64,000 nt of DNA from Phaeovibrio sulfidiphilus. GTDB taxonomy: Bacteria; Pseudomonadota; Alphaproteobacteria; Rhodospirillales; Rhodospirillaceae. Made by a program: the position numbers and the translations under genes. Below are positions 36,843 to 46,052 of this stretch, in pieces. Position 1 is the first letter of the stretch, and each line of letters opens with the position of its first letter. The stretch spans positions 62,001 through 126,000 of the forward strand of contig NZ_JACZHT010000006.1 in NCBI RefSeq assembly GCF_014861485.1, given 5' to 3'. The notes under the pieces were generated by a model. The model made no database searches. It had not been told where the DNA came from and was given only the letters and a program-made list of their open reading frames with translations.

Positions 36843-36856
36843 CAGGAGACAGAGAC

Positions 36857-37444
36857 ATGGCCGACACTTCAATCCGGACGTTCACATTCCACTATCCGGA
36901 AAACTCCCGCGAGATCACGTTCACAAAACGTGACATGCGCGATTACACCCTCGAGAGCCTCAGGGGGTTCTTCCTGTTTTCCGGATCGGTCTATCTGGCG
37001 GTCCTCACCCTTCTTGCGGTCTCCCTTTCTCGCAAGGTGCCGTTTTCCATTCTGATGCAAGAGGAATACATCCGGGACTGGGGGCCCAGTGTCCTCCAGA
37101 TCACGGCGGTTTTCCTGGTGATCGTAGCCCTTGTTTTCTATTCGTCCAGCAAGGCCACGTCGGGCCCCTCGTATATGAAGGGCGTCCTGTACTACGGCTT
37201 TACGGATGAGTTTCTCTATGTCCGCTCGCCCCTTTCGGATGCGCGGGTCTCCTGGAGGCTCTTCACCTTCGCGCGGGAGACAAAAACCGCGTTCTATCTC
37301 CATGACGGCGCGCGCTACTTCCTCCTGCCCAAGCGCCCCTGGTCGGAGGCCGAGGTGGACAGGATCCGCGGGCTTGTGGCGGCGGCCGTACCGGCCCGCC
37401 GGGCCCGTCTGATGAAGCCCCGCAAGGCAGCCACGGAAACCTGA
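36857..37444 (+). CDS. YcxB-like membrane protein
   Basis: 195 residues from the ATG at 36857, with GGAGA about 9 bases upstream. Two hydrophobic helices (about 38-58, FFLFSGSVYLAVLTLLAV, and about 77-95, LQITAVFLVIVALVFYSS) follow an N-terminal cytoplasmic segment. The C-terminal about 75 residues have the YcxB-like pattern: YYGFTDEFLYVRSPLSDARV, a WRLFTFARET segment, then FYLHDGARYFLLPKRPWSEAEV. This domain family is common but has no assigned function. The gene is 223 bases after the AsmA-like gene in the same direction, so co-transcription is possible but not evident. Confidence 0.75.
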   Translation: MADTSIRTFTFHYPENSREITFTKRDMRDYTLESLRGFFLFSGSVYLAVLTLLAVSLSRKVPFSILMQEEYIRDWGPSVLQITAVFLVIVALVFYSSSKATSGPSYMKGVLYYGFTDEFLYVRSPLSDARVSWRLFTFARETKTAFYLHDGARYFLLPKRPWSEAEVDRIRGLVAAAVPARRARLMKPRKAATET

Positions 37445-37692
37445 CCGCAGCGCCGGACCGGCTTCCCCGGCAGGCCCATGACCCCGGGCGTCCGCCCCAT
37501 GCGCGCGGCCCAACGCTGCCGCAGTGCGGGCCCCGCCCGCCCCCCTGAGCTTGCACCGAAGTCCATGGACCCGTATAACGGGAGGTCGTCCGACCGATCC
37601 CCCCCGGCTCCTGTTCGTCGCAGACGCGGCGACAGACGGTCCCGAGCCCGACGCCCCGGAACCCGGGCCGGTCCAAACTGCGGAGTGAGCGC

Positions 37693-39075
37693 ATGCGTTT
37701 TCGTGTCTGCGGATTTTTTTCCAGTCTTGTCGTCCCCGTTCTTGTCGCCCTGTGCATCGGCACGCCGGGCGCGGCCCTCGCCTTCGACACCCCCGAGGAC
37801 GCCGTGCATGCTCTTGTCGAATCCCTTCGGGACAAGGATCCGGACGCCTTTCTCAAGGTTGTGGATCTGGACTCGGTCCTGGATGCCTCACGGGCCGCGT
37901 ACTATGACGGCACGGAGAACGGCGTCCTCAAGAACCGGGCCTATCCCGAGGTCCGCGAGGAATTCCTGGACAGCATCGCGTCCGGAACCCGGGCCGCCCT
38001 CTGCAAGGACGCCCGGGCCTCGGGCTGCCCCTGGTATCCCAAGGGCCTTGAGGCGGGGAAAATAACCAAAACCGAGGAGAACAGCGCCTACATCGCCGTG
38101 GACAGCGAGGAGGACATCCGAAGCTGGCTCGTGCTGTTCAAAACCGACGACGGCTGGAAAGTGTCCGCGCTGCCCCTGTCCCTGAAAGAGGCGAAAATCT
38201 TTGCCTCGGATGAGTTCCGCAAGCACATCGCGGCCTACCGGGATGCCATCGCCCGCCGGGACCAGGCGTATCTCGACGAGCAGGAACAAAAGCGCATCGC
38301 GGAGGAAAACCGCCCCCGGACCTGGGATGACATCTGGAAAGCCTACAACGAGAACAAGACCGAAAGCGAGATCCTCGCGCTGTACAAGCGGGTGGGCTCA
38401 TTGGATGAGCGAACCCGGAATGGCAGCACGTTCCTCCATCTCGCGGCGCAGCATGCCCACGTGGAGGCCATTGACTGGCTGCTGAAAGCGGGTCTGGACC
38501 CCAACGCAAAAGACGAGGGCGAGCGCACGGCCCTGTGGGTTCTCGCCGAGGACCGGGAGCCCTACAAAAAGGCGCCGGGGCGGATTTATGACAGCGCCGT
38601 TCTTCTTCTGGACGCGGGGACAAAGCCCGTGGACCGGGACTGGAACTACCAGGACATTTTCGAGCACACCGAGGCGGCCGGACAGGGCAACACGGAGCTT
38701 CTGAAAGCCCTCCATGACAAGGGGTTCGATATCACCCGGGCGGCCCGCAACGGGGTGAACGGCCTGCACATGGCGTTGCGGTCCCTCTACAACCCGACCC
38801 AGACCGCCCGGCTCGCGGAAGAGCGCTTCACCGAGGCCCGCGAGCGGGGCGGCAACGTGGAGGCCGCCCGCAAGCTGCACGACGCCGCCCAGGCCGACCT
38901 GAACCGCGCCCGGGCCGCTGCCGTGACCAACGTGCGCCTGCTTCTGAAGGCCGGTGTGAGCCCCGACCAGGGGGATGAGGCCGGCTATACATCCCGGCGC
39001 ATGGCGGAGAACGGAAAGGTCGCGGAGATCCAGGCCCTGATGGAGGCGGTTCCCCGGAAGGAGGAGACGCCCTAG
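37693..39075 (+). CDS. Exported ankyrin-repeat protein
   Basis: 460 residues. A signal peptide (1-30, SSLVVPVLVALCIGTPGAALA) predicts export to the periplasm. Residues about 31-165 form an uncharacterised alpha/beta domain (TPEDAVHALVESLRDKDPDAF), possibly NTF2-like. A charged helical linker lies at about 170-225. Ankyrin repeats follow: GSTFLHLAAQHAHVEAIDWL, ERTALWVLAEDRE, GVNGLHMALRSL and NVRLLLKAGVSPDQGDEAGY. Ankyrin repeats usually bind proteins. No effector, catalytic or surface-anchoring motif is seen. It is followed by a strong bidirectional terminator shared with glgB. Confidence 0.85.
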   Translation: MRFRVCGFFSSLVVPVLVALCIGTPGAALAFDTPEDAVHALVESLRDKDPDAFLKVVDLDSVLDASRAAYYDGTENGVLKNRAYPEVREEFLDSIASGTRAALCKDARASGCPWYPKGLEAGKITKTEENSAYIAVDSEEDIRSWLVLFKTDDGWKVSALPLSLKEAKIFASDEFRKHIAAYRDAIARRDQAYLDEQEQKRIAEENRPRTWDDIWKAYNENKTESEILALYKRVGSLDERTRNGSTFLHLAAQHAHVEAIDWLLKAGLDPNAKDEGERTALWVLAEDREPYKKAPGRIYDSAVLLLDAGTKPVDRDWNYQDIFEHTEAAGQGNTELLKALHDKGFDITRAARNGVNGLHMALRSLYNPTQTARLAEERFTEARERGGNVEAARKLHDAAQADLNRARAAAVTNVRLLLKAGVSPDQGDEAGYTSRRMAENGKVAEIQALMEAVPRKEETP

Positions 39076-39211
39076 GGTCACGCCACCGGGGTATCCGGAC
39101 CGCCGGGCTACAGCAGCATGGGCTTCCCACATGTAGCCCCGGTTTTCGGGGCGTGCGTGCCCGGATTGTCGGAGCGCCGCTCCCCCGTCCCGGACCAGCG
39201 GCCGTAAACAC

Positions 39212-39255
39212 AAAAGCCGGAGCCCGGCCCACTGGAAGGGCGGCTCCGGCTTTTT
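39212..39255. terminator. Bidirectional terminator between the ankyrin gene and glgB
   Basis: AAAAGCCGGAGCC (39212-39224) pairs with GGCTCCGGCTTTT (39242-39254), giving a 13-bp stem with a T-run on both strands. It lies between convergent genes and can serve both. Confidence 0.9.
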
Positions 39256-39376
39256 CCATGGCTTCTGTGGCGCAGGCCCGGCCGCTGCTCCGGTTCTGCC
39301 GTTGTCAGGCCGCCCCGCTCCCGCCCGACGCAGTCAGGCACGGAGCCGGGACGCGGGCAGCCCTGCCCTGCGCGGG

Positions 39377-41614
39377 TCAGGGACCGTCCGGCACCAGATA
39401 CACGGTGGACAGGGGCGGAAGGGTCAGTTCCAGGGACTGCATATGGCCGTGGGAGGGCACGGGCCGGGTTTCGATCCGGTCGTTGCCCTGGTTCGAGCCG
39501 CAGTAGTAGGCGCTGTCCGAGTTCAGAACCTCGCGCCACGTGCCCGCCCTGGGAACCCCCAGCCGGTAGCCGGTCCTGGGCACAGGGGTGAAGTTGCAGA
39601 CCACGAGGGCAACGGACGGCTCCTGCCCCTCGCTCCGCTTTCCGAAGCGCAGGAAGGCGATCACCGACTGTTCCGCATCCGTGCAGTCGATCCAGGAGAA
39701 GCCGTCGCCCTCCGCATCGCACTCGTGGAAGGCGGGGATCTCCCGGTATGCGCGGTTCAGATCCTTCACAAGGGTGGACACGCCCCGGTGCCACTCGTAG
39801 TCCAGCAGGTGCCAGTCCAGGCTTTCCTGATAGTTCCACTCCCGGCCCTGCCCGAACTCCGAGCCCATGAACAGGAGCTTCTTGCCCGGGTGCGCCCACA
39901 TGTACGCGTAGTAGGCGCGGAGGTTGGCAAACTTCTGCCAGGCGTCGCCCGGCATGCGCCCGAGGATCGAGCCCTTGCCGTGGACCACCTCGTCGTGGGA
40001 CAGGGGCAGGACGAAATTCTCGGTGAAGGCGTACAGCAGGCCGAACGTGAGCTCGTTCTGGTGATAGCGACGGTGAACCGGCTCCAGGCTGATGTAGCGC
40101 AGGGTGTCGTTCATCCAGCCCATGTTCCACTTGTAGCCGAAGCCCAGCCCCCCCAGATGCACCGGACGGGACACCATGGGCCAGGCCGTGCTTTCCTCGG
40201 CCATGGTGACCGCTCCCGGGAACCGGTCATAGACGAGGGTGTTCACCTGCTGCAGAAGGCTGATGGCCTCGAGGTTCTCGCGCCCGCCATAGCGGTTGGG
40301 GATCCACTCCCCCTCCTTGCGCGAGTAGTCCAGGTACAGCATGGAGGCGACCGCATCCACGCGCAGGCCGTCGATATGGAACTGCTCGAGCCAGTAGAGC
40401 GCGTTGGCGATCAGGAAATTCCGGACCTCGTTGCGGCCGTAGTTGAAAATCAGGGTGCCCCAGTCCATGTGGCGTCCCTGGCGCGGATCCGCATGCTCGT
40501 AGAGATGGGTGCCGTCAAACCAGCCGAGGCCATGGGCGTCCTCGGGGAAGTGCCCCACGACCCAGTCCAGGATCACGCCGATGCCCGCCTGGTGAACCGT
40601 GTCCACAAAGGCCCGGAAATCATCCGGGGTGCCGTACCGGCTGGTGGGCGCGTAAAGCCCGATGGGCTGGTAGCCCCAGGAGCCGTCGAAGGGGAACTCG
40701 CTGACCGGAAGCAGCTCGATATGGGTGAAGCCCATCTCCTTCACGTAGGGGACAAGGCGCTCGGCCAGCTCGGCGTAGGTCAGAAGGCGGTTGCCATCGC
40801 CGCGCATCCAGGATCCCAGGTGGACCTCGTAAATCGAAATGGGCTGGTCTCGGCCCGCCGTGTCCTCGCGCCGCCTCATCCAGGCGTCGTCGTTCCAGGC
40901 GTAGTCGCCAAGACCCCAGACCACCGACGCGGACAGGGGGGGAACCTCGCTGTAGAAGGCATAGGGGTCGAATTTCTCGGGCAGGAGAGTCCCGTCGCTG
41001 GCGCAAATCTCGTACTTGTAGCGGGCACCGCGCTGGACGTCGGGAATGAAGATGTCCCACACCCCGGAGCCCGGGTGAAAGCGCATGGGGTTGACCCGCC
41101 CATCCCAGCGGTTGAAGTCGCCCACAACCGACACACGGCGCGCGTTGGGCGCCCAGACCGCAAAGGCCGTCCCGGACACGCCGTCCACCACCATGGGGTG
41201 GGCCCCCAGCTTGCGATAGATCTCGAGGTGGGTTCCCTCCCCCAAAAGGTAGCGGTCCACATCGGACAGGATGGAGCCGAAGCGGTAGGTGTCCTCCACA
41301 TCGAAGACCCGGCCGTCCTCGCGCACCCGAAGCCGGTAGTGCAATGTTCCGTGTCCACGCGGCACATCAAACCCGAACAGGCCGTCGTCATGAAGCCGGC
41401 GCATGGCCCCCAGATCCGTGCCGGTTCGCACGTCGATCACACTGACCGTCTCGGCGCCGGGGCGAAACACACGGATGCAACGGGAGGACGCGTCCTGCCG
41501 GCCGGCTCCGCCCCCCTCGGCGGGGCCCTCATGAGGACCGAGAAAAGCAAACGGGTTATTATTGGTCGCAGCGAGAAGCGACGTGGCCGCCTCTTCATAG
41601 GACTGACGGTTCAT
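39377..41614 (-). CDS. glgB: 1,4-alpha-glucan branching enzyme
   Basis: 745 residues from the ATG at 41614. This GH13 enzyme introduces alpha-1,6 branches into glycogen. The N-terminal part includes a CBM48 domain (about 120-215, [19 protein letters not shown]). The catalytic barrel has nucleophile Asp420 (GLRVDAVAS), acid/base Glu473 (MAEEST) and Asp541 (LSHDEVVHG). The C-terminal beta domain ends near the stop. The length matches E. coli GlgB (728). No glgA, glgC, glgX or glgP is adjacent; the upstream neighbour is a DUF2934 gene 104 bases away. The terminator at 39212-39255 closes the unit. Confidence 0.96.
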   Translation of the reverse strand: MNRQSYEEAATSLLAATNNNPFAFLGPHEGPAEGGGAGRQDASSRCIRVFRPGAETVSVIDVRTGTDLGAMRRLHDDGLFGFDVPRGHGTLHYRLRVREDGRVFDVEDTYRFGSILSDVDRYLLGEGTHLEIYRKLGAHPMVVDGVSGTAFAVWAPNARRVSVVGDFNRWDGRVNPMRFHPGSGVWDIFIPDVQRGARYKYEICASDGTLLPEKFDPYAFYSEVPPLSASVVWGLGDYAWNDDAWMRRREDTAGRDQPISIYEVHLGSWMRGDGNRLLTYAELAERLVPYVKEMGFTHIELLPVSEFPFDGSWGYQPIGLYAPTSRYGTPDDFRAFVDTVHQAGIGVILDWVVGHFPEDAHGLGWFDGTHLYEHADPRQGRHMDWGTLIFNYGRNEVRNFLIANALYWLEQFHIDGLRVDAVASMLYLDYSRKEGEWIPNRYGGRENLEAISLLQQVNTLVYDRFPGAVTMAEESTAWPMVSRPVHLGGLGFGYKWNMGWMNDTLRYISLEPVHRRYHQNELTFGLLYAFTENFVLPLSHDEVVHGKGSILGRMPGDAWQKFANLRAYYAYMWAHPGKKLLFMGSEFGQGREWNYQESLDWHLLDYEWHRGVSTLVKDLNRAYREIPAFHECDAEGDGFSWIDCTDAEQSVIAFLRFGKRSEGQEPSVALVVCNFTPVPRTGYRLGVPRAGTWREVLNSDSAYYCGSNQGNDRIETRPVPSHGHMQSLELTLPPLSTVYLVPDGP

Positions 41615-41718
41615 GACATTTTCCAAAAAAACGGATGGCTGGATCAATCGGGAGGCGCAGCCGTATCAAAACAACTGGGGAAAAGGGCCCCGCACATGCC
41701 GGGACCGGGTGCGGGGTC

Positions 41719-42084
41719 TCAGGTCGAGGATCCCCGGGAGGGCGTGCGTTTGGTCGAACGGCTTCCCCGTCCGCCGGCCGGGGCTTTCGTCGTGGTCGCG
41801 GTCGCGGGGGTGCCGGCCGCAGAGCTGCCGCCGTCCGCCGTCGCCACTTTCGCCCTCAGTGTGCGCCTGGGTTTCGGCGCATCGGCGGGAGCCGCGCACG
41901 CGGGCTCGGTCCCCTTCACGCGGGGGGCGGAGCGCGTGGCCTTTTTCGCCTCGGCGGCGAGCTCGCTCATGACCTTGGCCTCGGCCATGACCCAGAAGTC
42001 GTTCTCGCGTCCCGGAGGGAACCCTTCCGCCTCGGCCATAAGATAGGCGCACACCTCGATTCTTTTCCGAAGCTCTTCCTTCAT
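41719..42084 (-). CDS. DUF2934 domain protein
   Basis: 121 residues from the ATG at 42084, with AAAGGAG about 10 bases upstream. The N-terminal about 40 residues match the DUF2934 pattern (IEVCAYLMAEAEGFPPGREN followed by a Trp-x2-Ala-Glu). The rest is a basic, Ala/Pro/Thr-rich tail ending with clustered Arg/Ser/Lys, probably disordered and possibly nucleic-acid binding. DUF2934 has no established function and is common in alphaproteobacteria. It lies upstream of glgB on the same strand, a plausible but unproven two-gene unit. Confidence 0.8.
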   Translation of the reverse strand: MKEELRKRIEVCAYLMAEAEGFPPGRENDFWVMAEAKVMSELAAEAKKATRSAPRVKGTEPACAAPADAPKPRRTLRAKVATADGGSSAAGTPATATTTKAPAGGRGSRSTKRTPSRGSST

Positions 42085-42288
42085 CTGGATCAAACTCCTT
42101 TCTGCAAGGGCACTTCGGGAGCCCGAAACCGTCTCGCGTGCCACTGTGTTCGAAGCCACGGGACTATAGCACAAAAAAAATTTCGCATGCGAACTTAATC
42201 TAATTCCACGAAATCCGAACGGGGGCCAAACCCCGCAGGCGTGAACGTTTTTTTACGGCTGAACGACGAATTTCGACAGGCCCACGGC

Positions 42289-42317
42289 TTGCCAACGGCC
42301 GGGGTTGACCCTATGAA
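42289..42317 (+). promoter_or_regulatory. Candidate sufB promoter
   Basis: TTGCCA (42289-42294) is followed after exactly 17 bases by TATGAA (42312-42317). This would start transcription near 42325 and give a leader of about 90 bases before sufB. Confidence 0.45.
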
Positions 42318-42354
42318 AGAAATGTAAGAGACATCCCCAGCCGCCGAACGTTCG

Positions 42355-42384
42355 CCGGCTCTCTCCCGAGAGCCGGTTTGTTTT
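42355..42384 (+). terminator. Terminator-like hairpin in the sufB leader
   Basis: A perfect 9-bp stem (CCGGCTCTC 42355-42363 / GAGAGCCGG 42368-42376) with a TCCC loop, followed by TTTGTTTT. It lies 31 bases before the sufB ATG, while the upstream gene points the other way. It therefore cannot terminate an upstream gene on this strand and may be a leader attenuator. A 10-base palindrome CGAACGTTCG (42345-42354) directly precedes it. Confidence 0.6.
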
Positions 42385-42415
42385 CCCTCTTCGGCAGAGA
42401 AAAAAGAAGAAGCCA

Positions 42416-43864
42416 ATGGTCAAACAGGAAACCATCGAAACCGTTCGCGAGGCCACGGAGGCGTACAAGTACGGATTTGTCACCGACATTGAATCCGACA
42501 TGGCCCCCAAGGGACTGAACGAGGACACCATCCGCTTCATCTCCGCCAAAAAGGAGGAACCGGAGTGGATGCTGGCGTGGCGCCTGAAGGCCTACCGCTA
42601 CTGGCTGGGCCAGACGGAGCCCACGTGGGCGAACATTTCCCACGCGCCCATTGACTATCAGGACTCCTATTATTATGCGGCGCCGAAAAACCCGGCAGAC
42701 GGCCCCAAAAGCCTGGACGAGGTCGATCCCCAGCTGATCGAGACCTACAACAAGCTTGGCATCCCCCTGAAAGAGCAGGAAATTCTCGCAGGTGTGGCCA
42801 TTGACGCGGTGTTCGACAGCGTCTCGGTCGCCACGACCTACAAGAAGCAGCTTGGCGAGCTGGGCATCATCTTCTGTCCGATCTCGGAGGCCATCCGCAA
42901 TCATCCGGAGCTGGTCCAGAAGTACCTGGGCACCGTTGTTCCCTACACGGACAACTTTTTCGCGGCCCTGAACTGTGCGGTCTTCACCGACGGCTCGTTC
43001 GTGTACATCCCCAAGGGACTGAAGTGCCCGATGGAGCTGTCCACCTACTTCCGCATCAACGAGCGCAACACCGGCCAGTTCGAGCGTACCCTGATCATCG
43101 CGGACGAGGGCGCCGAGGTGTCCTACCTCGAGGGCTGCACCGCACCCCAGCGCGACGAGAACCAGCTTCACGCCGCGGTGGTGGAACTGGTGGCCCTCAA
43201 GGGCTCGCGCATCAAGTACTCCACCGTGCAGAACTGGTACCCGGGCGACGAGAACGGCGTGGGCGGTATCTACAACTTTGTCACCAAGCGCGGGATCTGC
43301 AAGGAAAACGCCCACATCTCCTGGTCCCAGGTCGAGACCGGATCGGCCATCACCTGGAAGTACCCCAGCTGCGTGCTCCAGGGGGACGGCTCCTCGGGCG
43401 AATTCTACTCGGTGGCCATCACCAACAACGCCCAGCAGGCCGACACGGGCACGAAGATGATCCATATCGGCAAGAACACGACCTCACGCATTGTTTCCAA
43501 AGGCATTTCCGCAGGCAAGTCCAACCAGACCTACCGGGGCCTGGTCAAGATGCTTCCGGGAGCGGACGGTGCGCGCAACTACACCCAGTGTGACAGCCTT
43601 CTTATCGGCGACCGGTGCGGCGCGCACACGGTGCCCTATATCGAGAACCGGAACCCGGCCGCCTCCATCGAGCACGAGGCGACCACGAGCCGCATCAGCG
43701 ACGACCAGCTCTTCTACTGTCTGCAGCGGGGCCTGGGGACCGAGGAGGCCATCGCGCTGATCGTCAACGGCTTTTGCAAGGAAGTCCTCCAGACGCTGCC
43801 GATGGAATTTGCCGTGGAGGCCCAGAAGCTCGTCAGCGTAAGCCTCGAGGGTTCCGTAGGCTGA
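42416..43864 (+). CDS. sufB: Fe-S cluster assembly scaffold SufB
   Basis: 482 residues. SufB forms the SufBC2D complex that builds Fe-S clusters in the cytoplasm. Family hallmarks include the long N-terminal helical region, [20 protein letters not shown], the beta-helix core, and the conserved [17 protein letters not shown] and [17 protein letters not shown] segments holding the catalytically important Cys. The C-terminal [20 protein letters not shown] is shared with SufD. The start is ATG 42416 with a purine-rich AGAAGA upstream. It is first in the sufBCDST cluster. No SufR or IscR-type regulator is adjacent. Confidence 0.97.
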   Translation: MVKQETIETVREATEAYKYGFVTDIESDMAPKGLNEDTIRFISAKKEEPEWMLAWRLKAYRYWLGQTEPTWANISHAPIDYQDSYYYAAPKNPADGPKSLDEVDPQLIETYNKLGIPLKEQEILAGVAIDAVFDSVSVATTYKKQLGELGIIFCPISEAIRNHPELVQKYLGTVVPYTDNFFAALNCAVFTDGSFVYIPKGLKCPMELSTYFRINERNTGQFERTLIIADEGAEVSYLEGCTAPQRDENQLHAAVVELVALKGSRIKYSTVQNWYPGDENGVGGIYNFVTKRGICKENAHISWSQVETGSAITWKYPSCVLQGDGSSGEFYSVAITNNAQQADTGTKMIHIGKNTTSRIVSKGISAGKSNQTYRGLVKMLPGADGARNYTQCDSLLIGDRCGAHTVPYIENRNPAASIEHEATTSRISDDQLFYCLQRGLGTEEAIALIVNGFCKEVLQTLPMEFAVEAQKLVSVSLEGSVG

Positions 43865-43945
43865 CACCATTGAGGCGGACGGCCTCGACACGAAATCACC
43901 GGCAGCGCAGGCGCCCGGACCGAAACACAGGGATTGATACCGACC

Positions 43946-44707
43946 ATGGCTCTTCTGGAAATCGAAAACCTTCACGCCAGCATTGACGACAAACCCATTC
44001 TCAAGGGGCTGACCCTTGCCGTTGAGGCCGGAAAGGTTCACGCGATCATGGGGCCGAACGGATCGGGAAAAAGCACGCTCTCGGCGGTGATCGCCGGTCG
44101 CCCGGGGTACCGGATCACGGAAGGGACCATTCGCTACCGGGGCGAGGACATCACCGGCATGGATCCGGAGAAGCGCGCCCAGGCCGGCATTTTCCTGTCG
44201 TTCCAGCACCCGGTGGAAATTCCCGGCGTGGCCTTCACCACGTTCCTGAAGAGCGCCATCAACGCCCAGCGGAAGGCCCGCGGCGAGGGCGAGATCGAGA
44301 TCACCGAGTTTCTGAAGAAGATCAAGCAGGCCGCCCGGGATCTGGAAATCCCCGATGCCATGCTCAAGCGCGCCCTCAACACCGGGTTCTCGGGGGGCGA
44401 GAAGAAGCGCGCCGAGGTTCTCCAGATGACCGTGCTCGAGCCGACCCTGATGATCCTGGACGAGCTCGACAGCGGCCTGGACATCGACGCCCTGCGCATT
44501 GCGGCCGAGGGTGTGAACCGCCTGCGCTCCCCCGAGCGCGGGTTCCTCTGCATCACCCACTACCAGCGCCTTCTGGACCTGATCGTGCCCGACGTGGTCC
44601 ACATCCTTGTCGACGGCCGGATCCAGCGCACCGGTGATCCCTCCCTGGCCCTCGAGCTCGAGGAGAGGGGCTATGGGGACTTCATTCCCGCTCAGGCAGG
44701 GCAGTAA
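43946..44707 (+). CDS. sufC: Fe-S assembly ATPase SufC
   Basis: 253 residues from the ATG at 43946; an in-frame TTG at 43934 is unlikely. This soluble ABC-type ATPase drives SufB/SufD remodelling during cluster assembly. The motifs are Walker A GPNGSGKST (36-44), a Q-loop in FLSFQHP (about 86), signature FSGGEKKR (148-155), Walker B LMILDELDSG (168-177) with catalytic Glu173, and the switch His in ITHYQRLL. There is no membrane domain, as expected. It begins 81 bases after sufB and ends 7 bases before sufD. Confidence 0.97.
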   Translation: MALLEIENLHASIDDKPILKGLTLAVEAGKVHAIMGPNGSGKSTLSAVIAGRPGYRITEGTIRYRGEDITGMDPEKRAQAGIFLSFQHPVEIPGVAFTTFLKSAINAQRKARGEGEIEITEFLKKIKQAARDLEIPDAMLKRALNTGFSGGEKKRAEVLQMTVLEPTLMILDELDSGLDIDALRIAAEGVNRLRSPERGFLCITHYQRLLDLIVPDVVHILVDGRIQRTGDPSLALELEERGYGDFIPAQAGQ

Positions 44708-44714
44708 ATCCGAT

Positions 44715-46052
44715 ATGACCAGTCCCGCTCATTCCTCCCGTTCCGCCGAGGCGCTGCCACCGTTCCTCTATCCCCTTCCGGCCGATACCGAGCCGGACTG
44801 GCTGAAGGATCTGCGGGCCCGTGCCTTTGACATTTACCACGCGCACGGCCTGCCCACCCGCCGTCACGAGGCCTGGCGCTACACGGACCTGTCCTTCCTC
44901 GCCGAAACCCCGTTCACGCCCTCGCCCTCCGTGACCCTGGACCGGAACGGCCTCGAGAGCGCGGAGATCCTGTCCTTCAGCGCGCCGCGCATCGTTCTTG
45001 TGAACGGGCACTTCTGCGAGCACCTGTCGAACCTGAGCGCTCTGGAGCTGGGCATCAGCATCCAGGGGTTCGATGCCAGCCCGCCGGACTCTGTGCGCTC
45101 CGCCCTGGAACGGGGATCCCTGTCCCGGGCTCTGGACACGTTCCCCATGGCGGCCCTCAACACCGCCCTGTTCCAGAGCGGCCTTGTCATCACCGTGGAG
45201 CCGGGTGTGGCCATCCGGACCCCGATCCATGTGGTATCCCTCGCGCTCAGCAGCCACGGCCCGCACTTCAGCGTGCCCCGCATTGTGGTCCATCTCCAGA
45301 AGGGCGCCTCCCTGTCCCTGGTGGAGAGCCTGGGAAGCCTGGGCGCCGAGCCCACCTTCGCCAACTCGGTAACCAGCGTACTTCTGGACGAGGGTGCGCA
45401 CCTGTCCACGACCCGCCTTGTGCGGGAGCGTCCGGACAGCAGCCGGATCGAGACCACCCTGGCGGACCTGGGCCCGGACGCCCGCTATGACAACCTGACC
45501 CTGGTGTTCGGCGGACGCCTGGTCCGCAACGAGGTCTACGCCACGCTGAACGGCGCGGGAGCCCACGCCGAGGTGCGCGGCATCTACGGCGCCCGGACCG
45601 GCGAGCATGTGGACAACACCATTTTTGTCGATCACGTGGCCCCGCAAGCGACCTCCGGACAGCTGTTCAAGGGGGTTCTGGGGGGCACGGGCCGGGCCGT
45701 CTTCCAGGGACGGATCAACGTGGGCCGGGGGGCCTCCGGTACCGACGGGCAGCAGCTGCACAAGGCCATGCTCCTGTCCCGGGGGGCCGAGGTGGACATC
45801 AAGCCCGAGCTCTACATCTACAATGACGATGTGGCCTGCTCCCACGGCGCCACGGTCGGCGAGCTGGACGAGGATGCCCTCTTCTACCTCCAGAGCCGGG
45901 GCCTGACCCGCGAGGTCGCGCGCTCCCTTCTGGTGGAGGCGTTCCTCTCGGACATGCTCGAGGTCGTGTCCCACGCCCCCCTGCGGGAGGCCCTGGAGTC
46001 CTCCATCAACACCTGGAAACAGGACGTCCTTTCTGCGGAACACCCATCATGA
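44715..46052 (+). CDS. sufD: Fe-S cluster assembly protein SufD
   Basis: 445 residues from the ATG at 44715. SufD is a SufB paralogue in the SufBC2D scaffold and is implicated in iron acquisition. The sequence shows the diagnostic N-terminal WRYTDLSFL, the beta-helix core, and the C-terminal YNDDVACSHGATVGELDEDA with the conserved His of SufD, then FYLQSRGLTREVARSLLVE. It starts 7 bases after sufC and its stop overlaps the sufS start as ATGA (46049-46052), so translation is coupled. Confidence 0.96.
   Translation: MTSPAHSSRSAEALPPFLYPLPADTEPDWLKDLRARAFDIYHAHGLPTRRHEAWRYTDLSFLAETPFTPSPSVTLDRNGLESAEILSFSAPRIVLVNGHFCEHLSNLSALELGISIQGFDASPPDSVRSALERGSLSRALDTFPMAALNTALFQSGLVITVEPGVAIRTPIHVVSLALSSHGPHFSVPRIVVHLQKGASLSLVESLGSLGAEPTFANSVTSVLLDEGAHLSTTRLVRERPDSSRIETTLADLGPDARYDNLTLVFGGRLVRNEVYATLNGAGAHAEVRGIYGARTGEHVDNTIFVDHVAPQATSGQLFKGVLGGTGRAVFQGRINVGRGASGTDGQQLHKAMLLSRGAEVDIKPELYIYNDDVACSHGATVGELDEDALFYLQSRGLTREVARSLLVEAFLSDMLEVVSHAPLREALESSINTWKQDVLSAEHPS

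Noticed and set aside
39302-42046. A long plus-strand frame opposite glgB
   Set aside because: Antisense to a complete branching enzyme; low-complexity translation without motifs.
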